The position numbers and the translations under genes are program-made. From Streptomyces sp. R41 (GTDB lineage: Bacteria > Actinomycetota > Actinomycetes > Streptomycetales > Streptomycetaceae): DNA of 64,000 nucleotides. Where the stretch lies: positions 5,625,001 through 5,689,000 of the forward strand of contig NZ_CP163443.1 of assembly GCF_041053055.1 (NCBI RefSeq), written 5' to 3'. Position 1 is the first letter of the stretch. Every line of letters begins with the position of its first letter. Under the pieces are notes generated by a model that did not search any database, was not told the origin of the DNA, and worked only from the letters and a program-made list of their open reading frames with translations. This document shows, piece after piece, positions 36,211-46,149 of this stretch.

Positions 36211-36335
36211 CGATCAGAACCTGTATGCCTTTGATTCTGAGCGCTGACCTGCGGGTGCGCTGTCCAGGACCGCCCGTGTCAGTTCGGGTCAGTCGTTGTT
36301 CGTCCGCTCCGTTTGGCCCCCTGTTTGGCCCCCAG
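36206..36335. repeat. Left-end arm region, copy 1
   Basis: GAACGCGATCA at the att edge (36206) is followed 105 bp later by a double GTTTGGCCCCC motif at 36311. The same order recurs at 38119-38248 and, degenerate, at 40279-40410. The double motif also occurs at 57043-57066 beside int. Likely integrase arm-type sites. Confidence 0.65.
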
Positions 36336-36448
36336 GGATCGGCCTGCCCGGGCCGTTGGAAGCGGGCGCTCCGGGCCCGCCGCGTGCATGTTTGTGGGTG
36401 GCTTGGAGCGTCTGCAGCGGCAGTGCGCTGCGGCTGTTGGTGTGTGGA

Positions 36449-37342
36449 TCAGGCTGGTGTCACGAGCATGCGGACGAGTCCGGGTTCGCCTTCCAGGGAT
36501 GACATGGCCTTTCCGAGAATTGCGCCGACTGCACGGCCGCGGTCGGATACGCGCATTGCGCATCCTTGGGTGGGTGAGGTTGTGAGGAGGTCGCCGGCGG
36601 CGATGGTTCCGTACTGGGGGTCTGCCTTGACGTAGACCTGCCCTGCGAGTGCCAGTGTCACGTGATGTGAGGATTCGGGGTTACTCTCCATGATGCTTCC
36701 TGGGGTGAGGCCGCCAGCGCCTGAAACAACCCCGGTTGCGCGCGTGTCGTATTGCGTGTCGCATGACGTCAGCAGGCCGTCGTCTCCGATGACGAGAACA
36801 GTCCCCGGCTCGAAGTTGTCTCCTGATGCAAAGGTCTCGGCGTAGTCTCCTCCCGATTCGTAGACCCTTGTCGCTTGCACGGTCCCGAGGGTGGCATTTT
36901 TGCCGTATAGATAGCCGTTGAGCTCCACCGCGCCTTCGAACCAAGCGGCTCTCTGCCCGCCCTTCCCGTAGACGCCGATGCCCCACTCGCTGTGCCCCGC
37001 GACTCCACAGGTGTACTTCTTGCCTAGTCCCCGCACGGCGTCTACGCCTTGGCCTCCTTCGGACTCGGCATAGACGCCGATGCCGCTTTCGCTAAGTCCT
37101 GTCACTCCACGGGTGTTCCCCTTGCCCTGTCCCCGTACGCCGTCTTCGCCCGCGGATTCCCCGTAGACGCCGATCCATGCTTCGCTTACTCCGACCACTC
37201 CAGTCCCGTGAGCTTTCCCCTCGACCCCGTATCCGTCTGTGCTCACGCCTGATACTGCTGTGCCTTTTGCCTGTGCTGCCAGGGCAATTGAGCTATCTGC
37301 TACGGTTATCCGCACGGGTGCGCTGAAGTTATTCGATGACAT
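36449..37342 (-). CDS. Tail-fibre-like repeat protein with DYAE-type C-terminal domain
   Basis: 297 aa. Residues ~25-135 consist of short repeats of the form GVxGxSExGIGVYGxS, as in beta-helical fibre or adhesin shafts. From ~165 a globular domain begins with GGDYAETFASGDNFEPGTVLVIGDDGLL and TGVVSGAGGL, reminiscent of the peptidase-G2/intramolecular-chaperone domains ending some phage tail fibres. Codon GC is visibly lower than in the chromosome, so it was acquired. No signal peptide. It is placed just inside attL between arm copies 1 and 2. Function unknown. Confidence 0.65.
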   Translation of the reverse strand: MSSNNFSAPVRITVADSSIALAAQAKGTAVSGVSTDGYGVEGKAHGTGVVGVSEAWIGVYGESAGEDGVRGQGKGNTRGVTGLSESGIGVYAESEGGQGVDAVRGLGKKYTCGVAGHSEWGIGVYGKGGQRAAWFEGAVELNGYLYGKNATLGTVQATRVYESGGDYAETFASGDNFEPGTVLVIGDDGLLTSCDTQYDTRATGVVSGAGGLTPGSIMESNPESSHHVTLALAGQVYVKADPQYGTIAAGDLLTTSPTQGCAMRVSDRGRAVGAILGKAMSSLEGEPGLVRMLVTPA

Positions 37343-38118
37343 TTCGGCCTCCAGGGCGAGAGACGGGTGATGTCTATTTCGGGAGAGTGGGCCGGCTGCC
37401 GGAATGAGAACACAGAATCAACGGTACGACTGTGTGCGGTAAGCGGCAACAGGTTGCAAATTCAGTTGAATTTGCGATATCTGACGGAGTAATGATCGTC
37501 ATCCCGAGCCCCGGGGTCGCGCTGCTCCCAAGCGGAACTGGCAACGGTCGGAAGTGTCGACCGGTGTGGAACGGAGTCGCGTGCCCTTGAATTCCGATTC
37601 CGAGGTTACGCGGCGAGGGAATCTGACTGTCGGACAGCTGTCGTTTTCTCTCACCAAATTGCAGATCGACAACCTCTTGCTGAGGCCTGCAACCCTGACT
37701 GGACGTTAGCGATTGCGCCATGGATCGGGTCACCAACGGACCCCGGTTGCGCTCCGAGTGGTCTCTGTGGCGTGCCGTCATCCACTTCGTGTGGCAGTCG
37801 GGTGAGGAGGACCCGTACCTGGGCCGGGCCGGTGCCCGTATGGTGATTTGATCGGGGGTGATCCTGCTTCATTGCCAACTGAGCGAGTCTCTCCGTCGCG
37901 TGGTTGACCGTGTGCTAACGGAGCTGTTGGAGAGCATCAGTGAGCGGCCCGCAGAGGTGCGGGGGCCCTACTCGCTGCGGCCCACGCGGTCGGCGGGGCG
38001 TGGCCGGCAGGTCCGCGCCGCCTGCATCGATCTGGTGAACGCGGTGAAGGCCGCCGCGGCATGCTCATCACAGTAGGTGCTGGACGGTCCGGGCTTTACT
38101 TCTAGACCGCTTGCTCCC
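37343..38118. other. Mixed-composition region without a recognised gene
   Basis: About 780 bp upstream of the fibre-like gene. Short open frames (e.g. 37858-38076, plus strand, 72 codons) lack Shine-Dalgarno sequences and recognisable content. It is probably regulatory sequence for the fibre gene plus decayed DNA. Confidence 0.35.
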
Positions 38119-38248
38119 GAACGCGATCAGGCCCCTCGTGACCTTGATCTGGAGGCACTGACCCTGACCGTTCGACTCCGGTGCTGTCCATCACCGTCCG
38201 GGACGGTCTTGGTGCGGTTGCCGCGTTTGGCCCCCTGTTTGGCCCCCC
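38119..38248. repeat. Left-end arm region, copy 2
   Basis: TCCCGAACGCGATCAG at 38115 is the same 16-mer as at the attL edge, and the double GTTTGGCCCCC motif is at 38225, 106 bp after GAACGCGATCA. The tRNA-derived core itself is not present. Confidence 0.65.
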
Positions 38249-38352
38249 GAAGTTCGCACCTTCAGATCGCATTCGAGCTGTTCAGGGCCTAATTACCAGG
38301 TGAGCGAGTGATGGTGGCGTATGTCAGTGGTCGCACCGTTAGGTGTGCCGTC

Positions 38353-39712
<1,360 letters not shown>

Positions 39713-39723
<11 letters not shown>

Positions 39724-40144
39724 CGGCTTCCCCTTCGATTGCGGTTCCAGGCTGCCCGGTAGGAGCATTTGACGGAACCGGTTCTACTGGAGCAGGTGTG
39801 TCGGCTGGCGGGGGAGCCATGGCGGGTACGGGTGCCGACATGGGTTCCACGGTCGGGTGGGCCAGCCCTTGACGCAGGAGTTGTTCCACTATCTTCGGTG
39901 CGGCTACACCGACCGCGATCGCGCCGAGTGGACCCGCGATCTGCCCTGAAGTGCCGAATGCTGCGGCTAGACCCGCTCCCAGGCCGTTGCGGATGATCAC
40001 AGCGACGGCGTAGGGGCTCAAGGGGATCTCGCCGGGCATCTTCCACGGGAAGCCTTTAACGCGCTGGATCGCTCGGTAGAGCTCTAGCGCCTCAACTGCG
40101 GCGGAGCCTGCGAGCCCCCATAAGCACGCCTCCCACCAATTCAT
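39713..40144 (-). CDS. Membrane protein partnered with the repeat protein
   Basis: 143 aa; ATG 40144 with AAGGAGG six bases upstream. It has an N-terminal TM (WWEACLWGLAGSAAVEALELY), a basic cytosolic loop (RVKGFPWKMPGEIPLSP), a Gly/Ala-rich TM pair (VIIRNGLGAGLAAAFGTSG and AGPLGAIAVGVAAPKIVEQLL) and a proline-rich tail. Its stop overlaps the repeat-protein start by 11 nt, so the two are made together. Similar small membrane proteins occur beside Streptomyces conflict-type genes as I recall, but no function is established. Confidence 0.65.
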
Positions 40145-40634
40145 GGTCGGCCTCCTTGCCAGACTCAGCACAGCAACTGGTCCTAGGATGGCGGCAGATG
40201 GCTTCGTCGTACTACGAGTATGAGCAAAGCCATCTTCGGTCGCCTAGCCGGATGCCTCGCCGTCGTTCCCCTCGCATCGAATGCGATCACCGGTCTGCCT
40301 GACCTTCCCAATCGCTTCGCTGGCCCGGGAGTTGGCCGTGGTCACCGTCCATGAACGTCCAGAACCGTCCCCGGTTGTTCACGCCGTATGGCCCCTGTCT
40401 GGCCCCGCCTCGCTGCACGCTTGGCTTCGGTCGGCACGGCCAGGCACCGCTAGCCGACCACCTACGCATTACGAGTTGTCCGATCTTGATCTAAGGGCAT
40501 CCCTGGACGTCCATCGCCCGGCTCGCGTGCCTGGTCAGCCGGTCTCCCGGACTTCAGCGGACCACCCCGGAGCGAGCATCAATCGAGACCGCGATTGAGA
40601 CCATGCCCAACGTTGCTGAGGTGCCGCTCGACGG
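40145..40634. repeat. 490-bp gap with degenerate arm region, copy 3
   Basis: GAATGCGATCA at 40279 and a degenerate GTATGGCCCCTGTCTGGCCCC at 40386 have the same 107-bp spacing as copies 1 and 2. The small open frame 40281-40598 has no support. The rest is featureless. Confidence 0.5.
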
Positions 40635-41078
40635 TCACCAGCGCAGGGCAATTCCCCTCCCCCTGCCGCGGCTCGGGCCGCGAACGATGACACCGAGCTC
40701 TTCCATCCTGTCGAGCTGGTACCCGACTGACGCCGTGCTCGACAGTCCCACGCAATCGCCGATCTCCCGCATCGAGGGGGCCTCGCCATGTTCGGCTACC
40801 CAGTCCCTGATGCACTCCAGGATGCGCTCCTGCCGTTCCGTGAGGCAGCCCTCCGCCTGCTCCAGCTCCCGGACCCGTCGACGCAGCTCGACCTTGGCCG
40901 CAGGCGACCGGCCGGCTCTCGTCTCCCAAAACGGATGAGAGGCGAGCCGAGCGGAGAGTTGCTGCAACCTACGACGCAGCACGGCCGTTTCGAGCGGTCG
41001 GCGCTCAAGCGCCGCGTAGGTGCGGTTCCAGTCGCGCTGAGCCTGGATCAAGTCGAGCGGAAACGTCGTGTGCACCAT
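40635..41078 (-). CDS. LexA-type DNA-binding protein lacking the protease domain
   Basis: 147 aa, ATG 41078. Residues ~1-72 are a helical Arg-rich segment. Residues ~78-147 are a LexA N-domain winged helix (LTERQERILECIRDWVAEHG, then PSMREIGDCVGLSSTASVGYQL and a GRGRGIALRW end). There is no S24 Ser-Lys autoprotease, so it cannot be cleaved by RecA filaments. An SOS-box-like site (41088-41103) lies ten bases before its start codon. It may compete with or supplement host LexA. Confidence 0.75.
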   Translation of the reverse strand: MVHTTFPLDLIQAQRDWNRTYAALERRPLETAVLRRRLQQLSARLASHPFWETRAGRSPAAKVELRRRVRELEQAEGCLTERQERILECIRDWVAEHGEAPSMREIGDCVGLSSTASVGYQLDRMEELGVIVRGPSRGRGRGIALRW

Positions 41079-41087
41079 GGCTGCGAT

Positions 41088-41103
41088 TCAAGCATATGTT
41101 CGA
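41088..41103. promoter_or_regulatory. SOS-box-like site (LexA operator)
   Basis: TCAAGCATATGTTCGA differs at two positions from the actinobacterial SOS palindrome TCGAACATATGTTCGA. It lies at the promoter or leader of the LexA-like gene, in the divergent region toward the ImmA/IrrE gene. Confidence 0.6.
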
Positions 41104-41141
41104 TTTTTGAGGCCAGGATCAGAGGAGGCTCCTGCGACGTG

Positions 41142-41157
41142 CAGCGATAGGTGGCCA
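41142..41157. promoter_or_regulatory. CAGCGATAGGTGGCCA motif, copy 1
   Basis: Sixteen-base motif in the LexA-like/ImmA divergent region. Identical copies occur at 43271-43286 and, inverted, at 43828-43843. Probably an operator shared by the accessory genes. Confidence 0.65.
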
Positions 41158-41398
41158 GGGTCAGGGACAGTCGGGGCCAGCTCCGAGCCTGCGGACGGAA
41201 AGAGAGCGCCGCAGACGCGCTCTCTCAGCTCACCCAGGCTCCGGCCGTACCTGTGCGACGACTGCCGGCCAGTCCGCATGCCAAGTAAGGCAACTGGGCA
41301 GAGAGACACGTACGACAGTGACCGATCCGTGACTGAACGTGGAGTTCGCAAGCATCCACTTACGTCTCTAACCTATCGTCGTGGGGGAGGTGGGTTAC

Positions 41399-42553
41399 GT
41401 GTCTGTTCGTGTCCATGTGGAGCCTGCGCTGTTGCGCTGGGCGGTGGAGCGGGCTGCTTGGTCGGAGGAGACGATTGCTAGGCGTGCCCCGCACTTCGAA
41501 GGCTGGCTCGACGGAAGTACGCGCCCCACGCTGAAGCAGTTGGAGAATTTCGCCCATGCGACGCATGCACCGATCGGGCTGCTGTTTCTCCCCCAGCCCC
41601 CAGAGGAGTCGGTACCGATCCCCGATATGCGAACGCTGGGCAATCGGGCCATAGTTCGTCCGTCTGTTGACCTGCTAGACACAATTTACTCTTGTCAGTC
41701 GCGGCAGGAATGGTACCGAGATTACGCGAGCACGCACGGTTATCCCCGTTTGGAATTCGTGGGTTCCGCGCGTACCTCTAGCAATCCCAACGAAGTGGCT
41801 GCCAAGGTACGGCAAATGCTGCGCTTCGGTATCCCAGAGCGGGCATCGTTTACTTCGTGGCAAGAGGCGCTACGTCGGCTAATCGACCGGATCGAGAGTC
41901 TCGGCGTCCTCGTCATGGTTAACGGCGTTGTGGGGGCTGACACGCACCGCAAGCTAAATCCGGAAGAGTTCCGTGGGTTCGCTCTAGCAGACCCTGTTGC
42001 TCCCTTGATTTTCATTAATGGAGCGGATACTAAAGCGGCTCAGATCTTCACGATGGTTCATGAGCTATGCCATATTTGGCTGGGCGAGAGCGCGCTTTCT
42101 GATGCCCTCATGGCGAGCAAGGCAGACAATGAGGCTGAGCTCTGGTGTAACCGCGTAGCAGCAGAAGTTCTAGTGCCCTTGAAAGTAATTCGCGACGACT
42201 ATCGCGGTGAGCCCACTATTACCGAATTGGAGCGCCTTGCTCGCCGGTACCGCGTCAGTACTCTTGTGGTTCTGAAGCGACTCTATGACGCCCGTTTCCT
42301 TGTGTGGGACGATTATCAGCAGCGGTACGCGGCTGAACGCCGCAGGGTAATTGCGGCAATGAAATCCGGGGAAGGGGCGTCTGGCGGTGACTTCTATAAT
42401 ACGCATCCCCTCCGTTTGAGTCGTCAATTTGCGCGTGCAGTTATCACCGACACCCTTGAGGGAGGGACGCCCTTCAGGGATGCCTATCATCTGCTAGGCA
42501 CGAAGAAGCATGAGACTTTCCAGAATCTGGCCGAAAAAATCGGAGCCGCTTGA
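41399..42553 (+). CDS. ImmA/IrrE metallopeptidase with HTH-like N-terminus (antitoxin-type)
   Basis: 384 aa; GTG 41399 behind GGGGGAGG. The N-terminal ~80 residues are XRE-like (EPALLRWAVERAAWSEETIARR, then LDGSTRPTLKQLENFA). A central IrrE N-terminal-like domain (~160-290) carries the zinc motif HELCHIWLG (HExxH) with a downstream Glu (NEAELWCNRVAAEVL). The ATG of the DUF4411 gene overlaps its stop (TGATG). Codon use is AT-richer than the chromosome. This arrangement is a known toxin-antitoxin-like pairing, in which the peptidase gene is the antitoxin or regulator. Confidence 0.82.
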   Translation: MSVRVHVEPALLRWAVERAAWSEETIARRAPHFEGWLDGSTRPTLKQLENFAHATHAPIGLLFLPQPPEESVPIPDMRTLGNRAIVRPSVDLLDTIYSCQSRQEWYRDYASTHGYPRLEFVGSARTSSNPNEVAAKVRQMLRFGIPERASFTSWQEALRRLIDRIESLGVLVMVNGVVGADTHRKLNPEEFRGFALADPVAPLIFINGADTKAAQIFTMVHELCHIWLGESALSDALMASKADNEAELWCNRVAAEVLVPLKVIRDDYRGEPTITELERLARRYRVSTLVVLKRLYDARFLVWDDYQQRYAAERRRVIAAMKSGEGASGGDFYNTHPLRLSRQFARAVITDTLEGGTPFRDAYHLLGTKKHETFQNLAEKIGAA

Positions 42554-43053
42554 TGTACCTGGTTGACTCCAACGTACTCATCGAGGCGAAGAATCGCTAC
42601 TATGCCTTCGATATAGCGCCTGGATTCTGGGCATGGCTCGACTACGCCCACACCAACGGTATCGCTTGCAGCGTGGAACCCGTACGGGACGAGCTACTTG
42701 AGGGCGGCGATGAACTCGCCACGTGGGCGCGAAACCATCCCGACTTCTTCCGCCCCGTTGATACGGCTGCCACTTCACACTTCGGCCCGCTGACAGCGTG
42801 GGCACAATCTCGGCACTACACAGCGGCTGCACTCACGGAGTTCTTGACCAACACGGCAGATTTCTTCTTGGTTGCCTACGCAATTGCGCATAGCCATACG
42901 CTGGTAACTCACGAACAGCCGCGGCCAGAGGCAAGGAAGCGCGTTCTCATACCTGACGCATGTCAGGCCATGGGGGTCACCTACGTAAACACTTTCATGA
43001 TGCTTCGAAGCACCAAGGCCAGACTGGACTTCCAATTCCCCGCGGCCGCTTAG
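42553..43053 (+). CDS. DUF4411 (PIN-like) putative toxin
   Basis: 166 aa, starting at ATG 42553 overlapping the ImmA stop. The first strand MYLVDSNVLIEAKNRYY with Asp, and later acidic residues (EPVRDELLEGGDE, NTADFFLVAYAIAH, TLVTHEQ), fit a PIN-like metal-dependent RNase core as described for DUF4411. It ends with QFPAAA. Activity unverified; the gene is part of an acquired low-GC pair. Confidence 0.82.
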   Translation: MYLVDSNVLIEAKNRYYAFDIAPGFWAWLDYAHTNGIACSVEPVRDELLEGGDELATWARNHPDFFRPVDTAATSHFGPLTAWAQSRHYTAAALTEFLTNTADFFLVAYAIAHSHTLVTHEQPRPEARKRVLIPDACQAMGVTYVNTFMMLRSTKARLDFQFPAAA

Positions 43054-43270
43054 GGACTGCTTTAGCGCCGCTCTGGTGCACTGGCCGGCACATGCAGGTT
43101 TGGTCGTCCTGTTCTAGGGCCGAGGCTGTCCATGAGGCCGCTCGACCATTCGGCGTAGGGGCCAATGATGCCAACCAGTCTTTGGAAGCCTGATGAGGCA
43201 TGGCGCCAAAACAAAGGTTGTCGTGTGGGGCGCAGTAATGCGTGCCCTGGCCTTGACAGGGCGTGACCTC

Positions 43271-43286
43271 CAGCGATAGGTGGCCA
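43271..43286. promoter_or_regulatory. CAGCGATAGGTGGCCA motif, copy 2
   Basis: Same 16-mer and orientation as copy 1. The two copies bracket the ImmA-DUF4411 pair. Confidence 0.65.
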
Positions 43287-43375
43287 CTGGCAGCCTATTT
43301 GGCCACATGATCCCGTTTCGGGCGCTCATGAGGGGAGCCGGATGCTGCACTGCTAAGCAGCAATCCCCCCACACC

Positions 43376-43410
43376 GATGCGTCGCCCACCTCGCGGGTGG
43401 GCGACGCATC
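43376..43410. terminator. Bidirectional terminator
   Basis: Perfect 15-bp arms GATGCGTCGCCCACC (43376-43390) and complement (43396-43410), loop TCGCG, between the DUF4411 gene (plus) and DUF2945 gene (minus). Confidence 0.88.
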
Positions 43411-43419
43411 AGGATGCTG

Positions 43420-43593
43420 TTACAGCGTCCGGTCGATCTGCCTCTCCTCGATCTGCTCTTCCGTCTGAGTCTGCTCGTCGCGGACGGTGTACTTCACATT
43501 GGGTTCCTGCCCCCGGACACCCTGGATCTGTCCCGTGTGCTTCTGCTTGTCCTGCCCCTTGTACTGCACGCGATCTCCTTGGGCGTACTGCAT
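43420..43593 (-). CDS. DUF2945 (HVA1/Tudor-like) small protein
   Basis: 57 aa from ATG 43593 (GGTGGAG upstream). YAQGDRVQYKGQDKQKHTGQI and PNVKYTVRDEQTQTEEQI match the short DUF2945/hypervirulence-associated Tudor-like barrel. Function is unknown; it is likely a binding domain. It is flanked by a terminator and the operator-rich region upstream of the XRE gene. Confidence 0.75.
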   Translation of the reverse strand: MQYAQGDRVQYKGQDKQKHTGQIQGVRGQEPNVKYTVRDEQTQTEEQIEERQIDRTL

Positions 43594-44045
43594 TGCTGTC
43601 TCCACCTTCCAAGGTTGACTTGCACGGGCTCGCCTGCTGAAGGGCGCAGCCCGCCGCGTATCCGCTTCCAAGCGCGGGTCGCGCTGTCATGACACCGCGA
43701 CTGATGACCACTAGCCACCGCTGTCGGCCGAACGAGGCAACGCAGCCGCAGTTGGCCAACTAACGCTGCTCAACATGGCCAACTGCGGCTGACCACTCTC
43801 CGCTCGCCTGGGGGTTTCGAGCGGCACTGGCCACCTATCGCTGACGGTCACAAGGGGGAGCGCACGGCCCCCTGCCCGCGGCGACGTCGCGTGGTCGTAC
43901 AACGGACCCTGACTGTCTGTCCGGGCCGCGTCCCATCGGGCCTCTCACACTCAGGGCACCAGCAGGCTGGGGGAGGCCATCTGTCCCGGTCGGCGCCCTG
44001 CTCTGTACGGTGAAGCAGGCCCCTTCGATCAGGAGGCAGCACGCA
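43594..44045. promoter_or_regulatory. Operator-rich region between DUF2945 and the XRE gene
   Basis: It contains a perfect 16-bp inverted repeat CAGCCGCAGTTGGCCA (43743-43758 and 43776-43791) and the third CAGCGATAGGTGGCCA copy (43828-43843, inverted). Several TGGCCA/TGACCACT half-sites are scattered here too. The XRE Shine-Dalgarno (AGGAGG) is at the right edge. No gene. Confidence 0.6.
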
Positions 44046-45281
44046 ATGCGTGGTCTTGGAGATCACCTCAGCATCGGCGAACGAATCGCGTTCTACCGGA
44101 AGCGCCGCGGCTACACGCAAGAGGTCCTGGCTGGACTGGTCGGCCGTAGCACTGACTGGCTGGCGAAGATCGAGACTGGCCGCAGGAAGCCGCCGCGTAT
44201 CGACATGCTCGCGGAACTGTCGCGCATCCTGCGTGTGCCTCTCGGTGACCTGTTGGGGCAGACCGTGCTCGTGGAGGACGAGAAGCAGCAGGACGACGTT
44301 CCGGCCGTACGCGACGCGCTCATGAGTCCGCGGCGACTCTCGCGCCTGCTCTTTGGCCCTGAAGCGGAGACTCAGCTCCCGACGCCCGCCCCTGTGGCCG
44401 TACGTGTGGAGCACGCGTGGAACGACTACCAGGCAGGGCGACTCGGCAGCGTCATCGCCGCTCTTCCTGCGCTCCTCCAGACTGCACAGGAGCTGGAGGA
44501 GCGAGCCGCCCGCCGCGGCGATGACCGTAGCGACTGCTGGGCGGTGTCGGCTCGTACGCACCATCTGGCAGCAACGACACTGGCGAAGATCGGCGAGTCG
44601 GACATCTCGTGGCTTGCTGCCGAACGCGCGATGCGGGCCGCTGACGAGTCCGACGATCCTCTCGTGCTGGCGTCGGCTGCACGGTCCGGCACGCACGCAC
44701 TGTTGGCCAACGGGCGCTATGACGACGCCCTGGAGGTGGGCAACACGGCCGCCGCGTGGTTGTCGTCCCAGGTGGGCGACAATGACCCCGCAGCGCTCAG
44801 CCTGCTTGGGATGATCCACCTGCGGGCCGCCGTTGCCGCAGCGCGTCACCAGGACCGTCCTACCGCAACGGGCCTATTGGACCGAGCCGAAGAACTCGCG
44901 GATGACCTCGGGTCGGACGAGAACTACTGGCAGACCGGCTTTGGGCCCACGAACGTCCTGCTTCACCGCCTGTCCGTTGAGCTGGACCTCGACAACGTGT
45001 CGTACGTGGTGGAGCACGGGCGGATCAACGTCGACCACATGCCGCAGGAGCGGAGCGTGTCGCACCGAATCGACTTCGCGCGCGCCCTGTCCCTCGCCGG
45101 ACAAGGCGACGAGGCGTTCGCCGAGCTGCGAACTGCTGAGCGCACGTCGCCGCAGCTCGTACGCAACAATCCGAGGGTGCGCGAGACGCTGAGGGACCTG
45201 ATCAAACAGTCACCCGTCACCGGCGCCTCGCGTTCGTCCGATGTGTTCGTGATGGCTCAACGGTGCAGGGCGGTGCAGTGA
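44046..45281 (+). CDS. XRE family regulator with helical-repeat C-terminus
   Basis: 411 aa; ATG 44046, AGGAGG upstream. HTH_31/XRE domain at residues ~8-70 (LSIGERIAFYRKRRGYTQEVLAGLVGRSTDWLAKIETG, split). Residues ~110-400 are TPR-like helix pairs (EHAWNDYQAGRLGSVIAALPALL, AAERAMRAADESDDPLVLASAARSG). It is coupled by GTGA to the flavoprotein gene; this regulator-flavoprotein pair recurs in Streptomyces. The palindromes upstream are likely its own operators. Confidence 0.85.
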   Translation: MRGLGDHLSIGERIAFYRKRRGYTQEVLAGLVGRSTDWLAKIETGRRKPPRIDMLAELSRILRVPLGDLLGQTVLVEDEKQQDDVPAVRDALMSPRRLSRLLFGPEAETQLPTPAPVAVRVEHAWNDYQAGRLGSVIAALPALLQTAQELEERAARRGDDRSDCWAVSARTHHLAATTLAKIGESDISWLAAERAMRAADESDDPLVLASAARSGTHALLANGRYDDALEVGNTAAAWLSSQVGDNDPAALSLLGMIHLRAAVAAARHQDRPTATGLLDRAEELADDLGSDENYWQTGFGPTNVLLHRLSVELDLDNVSYVVEHGRINVDHMPQERSVSHRIDFARALSLAGQGDEAFAELRTAERTSPQLVRNNPRVRETLRDLIKQSPVTGASRSSDVFVMAQRCRAVQ

Positions 45282-45841
45282 GTTCAGGCAAGCGTGGTGT
45301 GCTCGGGGTCGTCGGGTCCGCTGCAGGAGGAGTGGAAGTCCTGCGCACCGGTCTGGTTGAGCCCGCCATGGACCGTGGATGGCAAGTGGCCGTGACGCTG
45401 ACGCCGACCGCGGGTCAGTGGCTGCGGCTGAGCGGCGAGGTTGAGCGGCTGGAGAAGCTGACCGGTCTTCCCGTGCGTGATGAGCCGCGATTGCCCGGCG
45501 ACGTCCGCCCGCATCCCCCGGTTGACTGCTACGTGGTCGCCCCCGCGTCGGCGAACATGGTGGCCAAGCTTGCGACGGGCCTGATGGACAACCAGGCACT
45601 GACGCAAGTGGGCGAAGCCATCGGCACCCTCGATCTGCCCGTCGTCGTCTTCCCGCGGGTGAACGCGGCGCACGCTCGTCACCCGGCATGGCAGCGCCAC
45701 ATCGAGACTCTCCGGGCGGGAGGCGTGCACATCGTCTACGGCCCGGACGTGTGGCCACTGTACGAACCGCGGGAAGCGCCGGCAGGGCGCGAACTCCCCT
45801 GGGAAGCGGTGTTGGACGCAGTGGACGAAGTCACTCGATGA
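45278..45841 (+). CDS. Flavoprotein (PPC-decarboxylase/HFCD-like)
   Basis: 187 aa from GTG 45278 overlapping the XRE stop. The Rossmann-like start VLGVVGSAAGGVEVL, VAVTLTPTAGQWL and the FMN-binding segment CYVVAPASANMVAKLATGLMDNQAL are typical of homo-oligomeric flavin-containing Cys decarboxylases. The substrate is unknown; the usual catalytic His of decarboxylases is not evident at the N-terminus, so it may just bind flavin. Confidence 0.83.
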   Translation: MSSGKRGVLGVVGSAAGGVEVLRTGLVEPAMDRGWQVAVTLTPTAGQWLRLSGEVERLEKLTGLPVRDEPRLPGDVRPHPPVDCYVVAPASANMVAKLATGLMDNQALTQVGEAIGTLDLPVVVFPRVNAAHARHPAWQRHIETLRAGGVHIVYGPDVWPLYEPREAPAGRELPWEAVLDAVDEVTR

Positions 45842-45872
45842 CGAGTCGTCAACCCTTCTGATCTGCAAGGAA

Positions 45873-45903
45873 AGAGGACCCGGACAGTCTGTCCGGGTCC
45901 TCT
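45873..45903. terminator. Terminator after XRE-flavoprotein operon
   Basis: Perfect 14-bp arms AGAGGACCCGGACA (45873-45886) and complement (45890-45903) with a three-base loop. Confidence 0.9.
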
Positions 45904-45918
45904 GCCGTTCGCGGCCAC

Positions 45919-46149
45919 ATGCTCATTGGCATGTCAGGGATCAATGAGCGAAGCGGCGAGCTGGAAGGCATGACTCCTGCTGAACTCGCTTTGATCAAAG
46001 CGAGTTTGAGCGAGGCGCGCGTCAAGGTCGAGCGACTGCTGAGGCGTGCGGACGATCTCACGGCGATGGTGGAGTCTCGTTGCCCACCAGCCGCTCAAGC
46101 CGATCCAGACGCTCGCCGAGCGAATGGAGGGCGTCGTGAATCGTGCTGA
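45919..46149 (+). CDS. Doubtful small protein overlapping the GntR gene
   Basis: A 76-aa frame whose first ~45 residues (INERSGELEGMTPAELALIKASL...VKVERLLRRADDL) look helical and protein-like. The 3' part runs antisense through the GntR coding end. No Shine-Dalgarno of note. Retained at low confidence. Confidence 0.25.
   Translation: MLIGMSGINERSGELEGMTPAELALIKASLSEARVKVERLLRRADDLTAMVESRCPPAAQADPDARRANGGRRESC

Noticed and set aside
40281..40598. 105-codon plus-strand frame
   Set aside because: No Shine-Dalgarno, overlaps the degenerate arm region and has no protein-like features.
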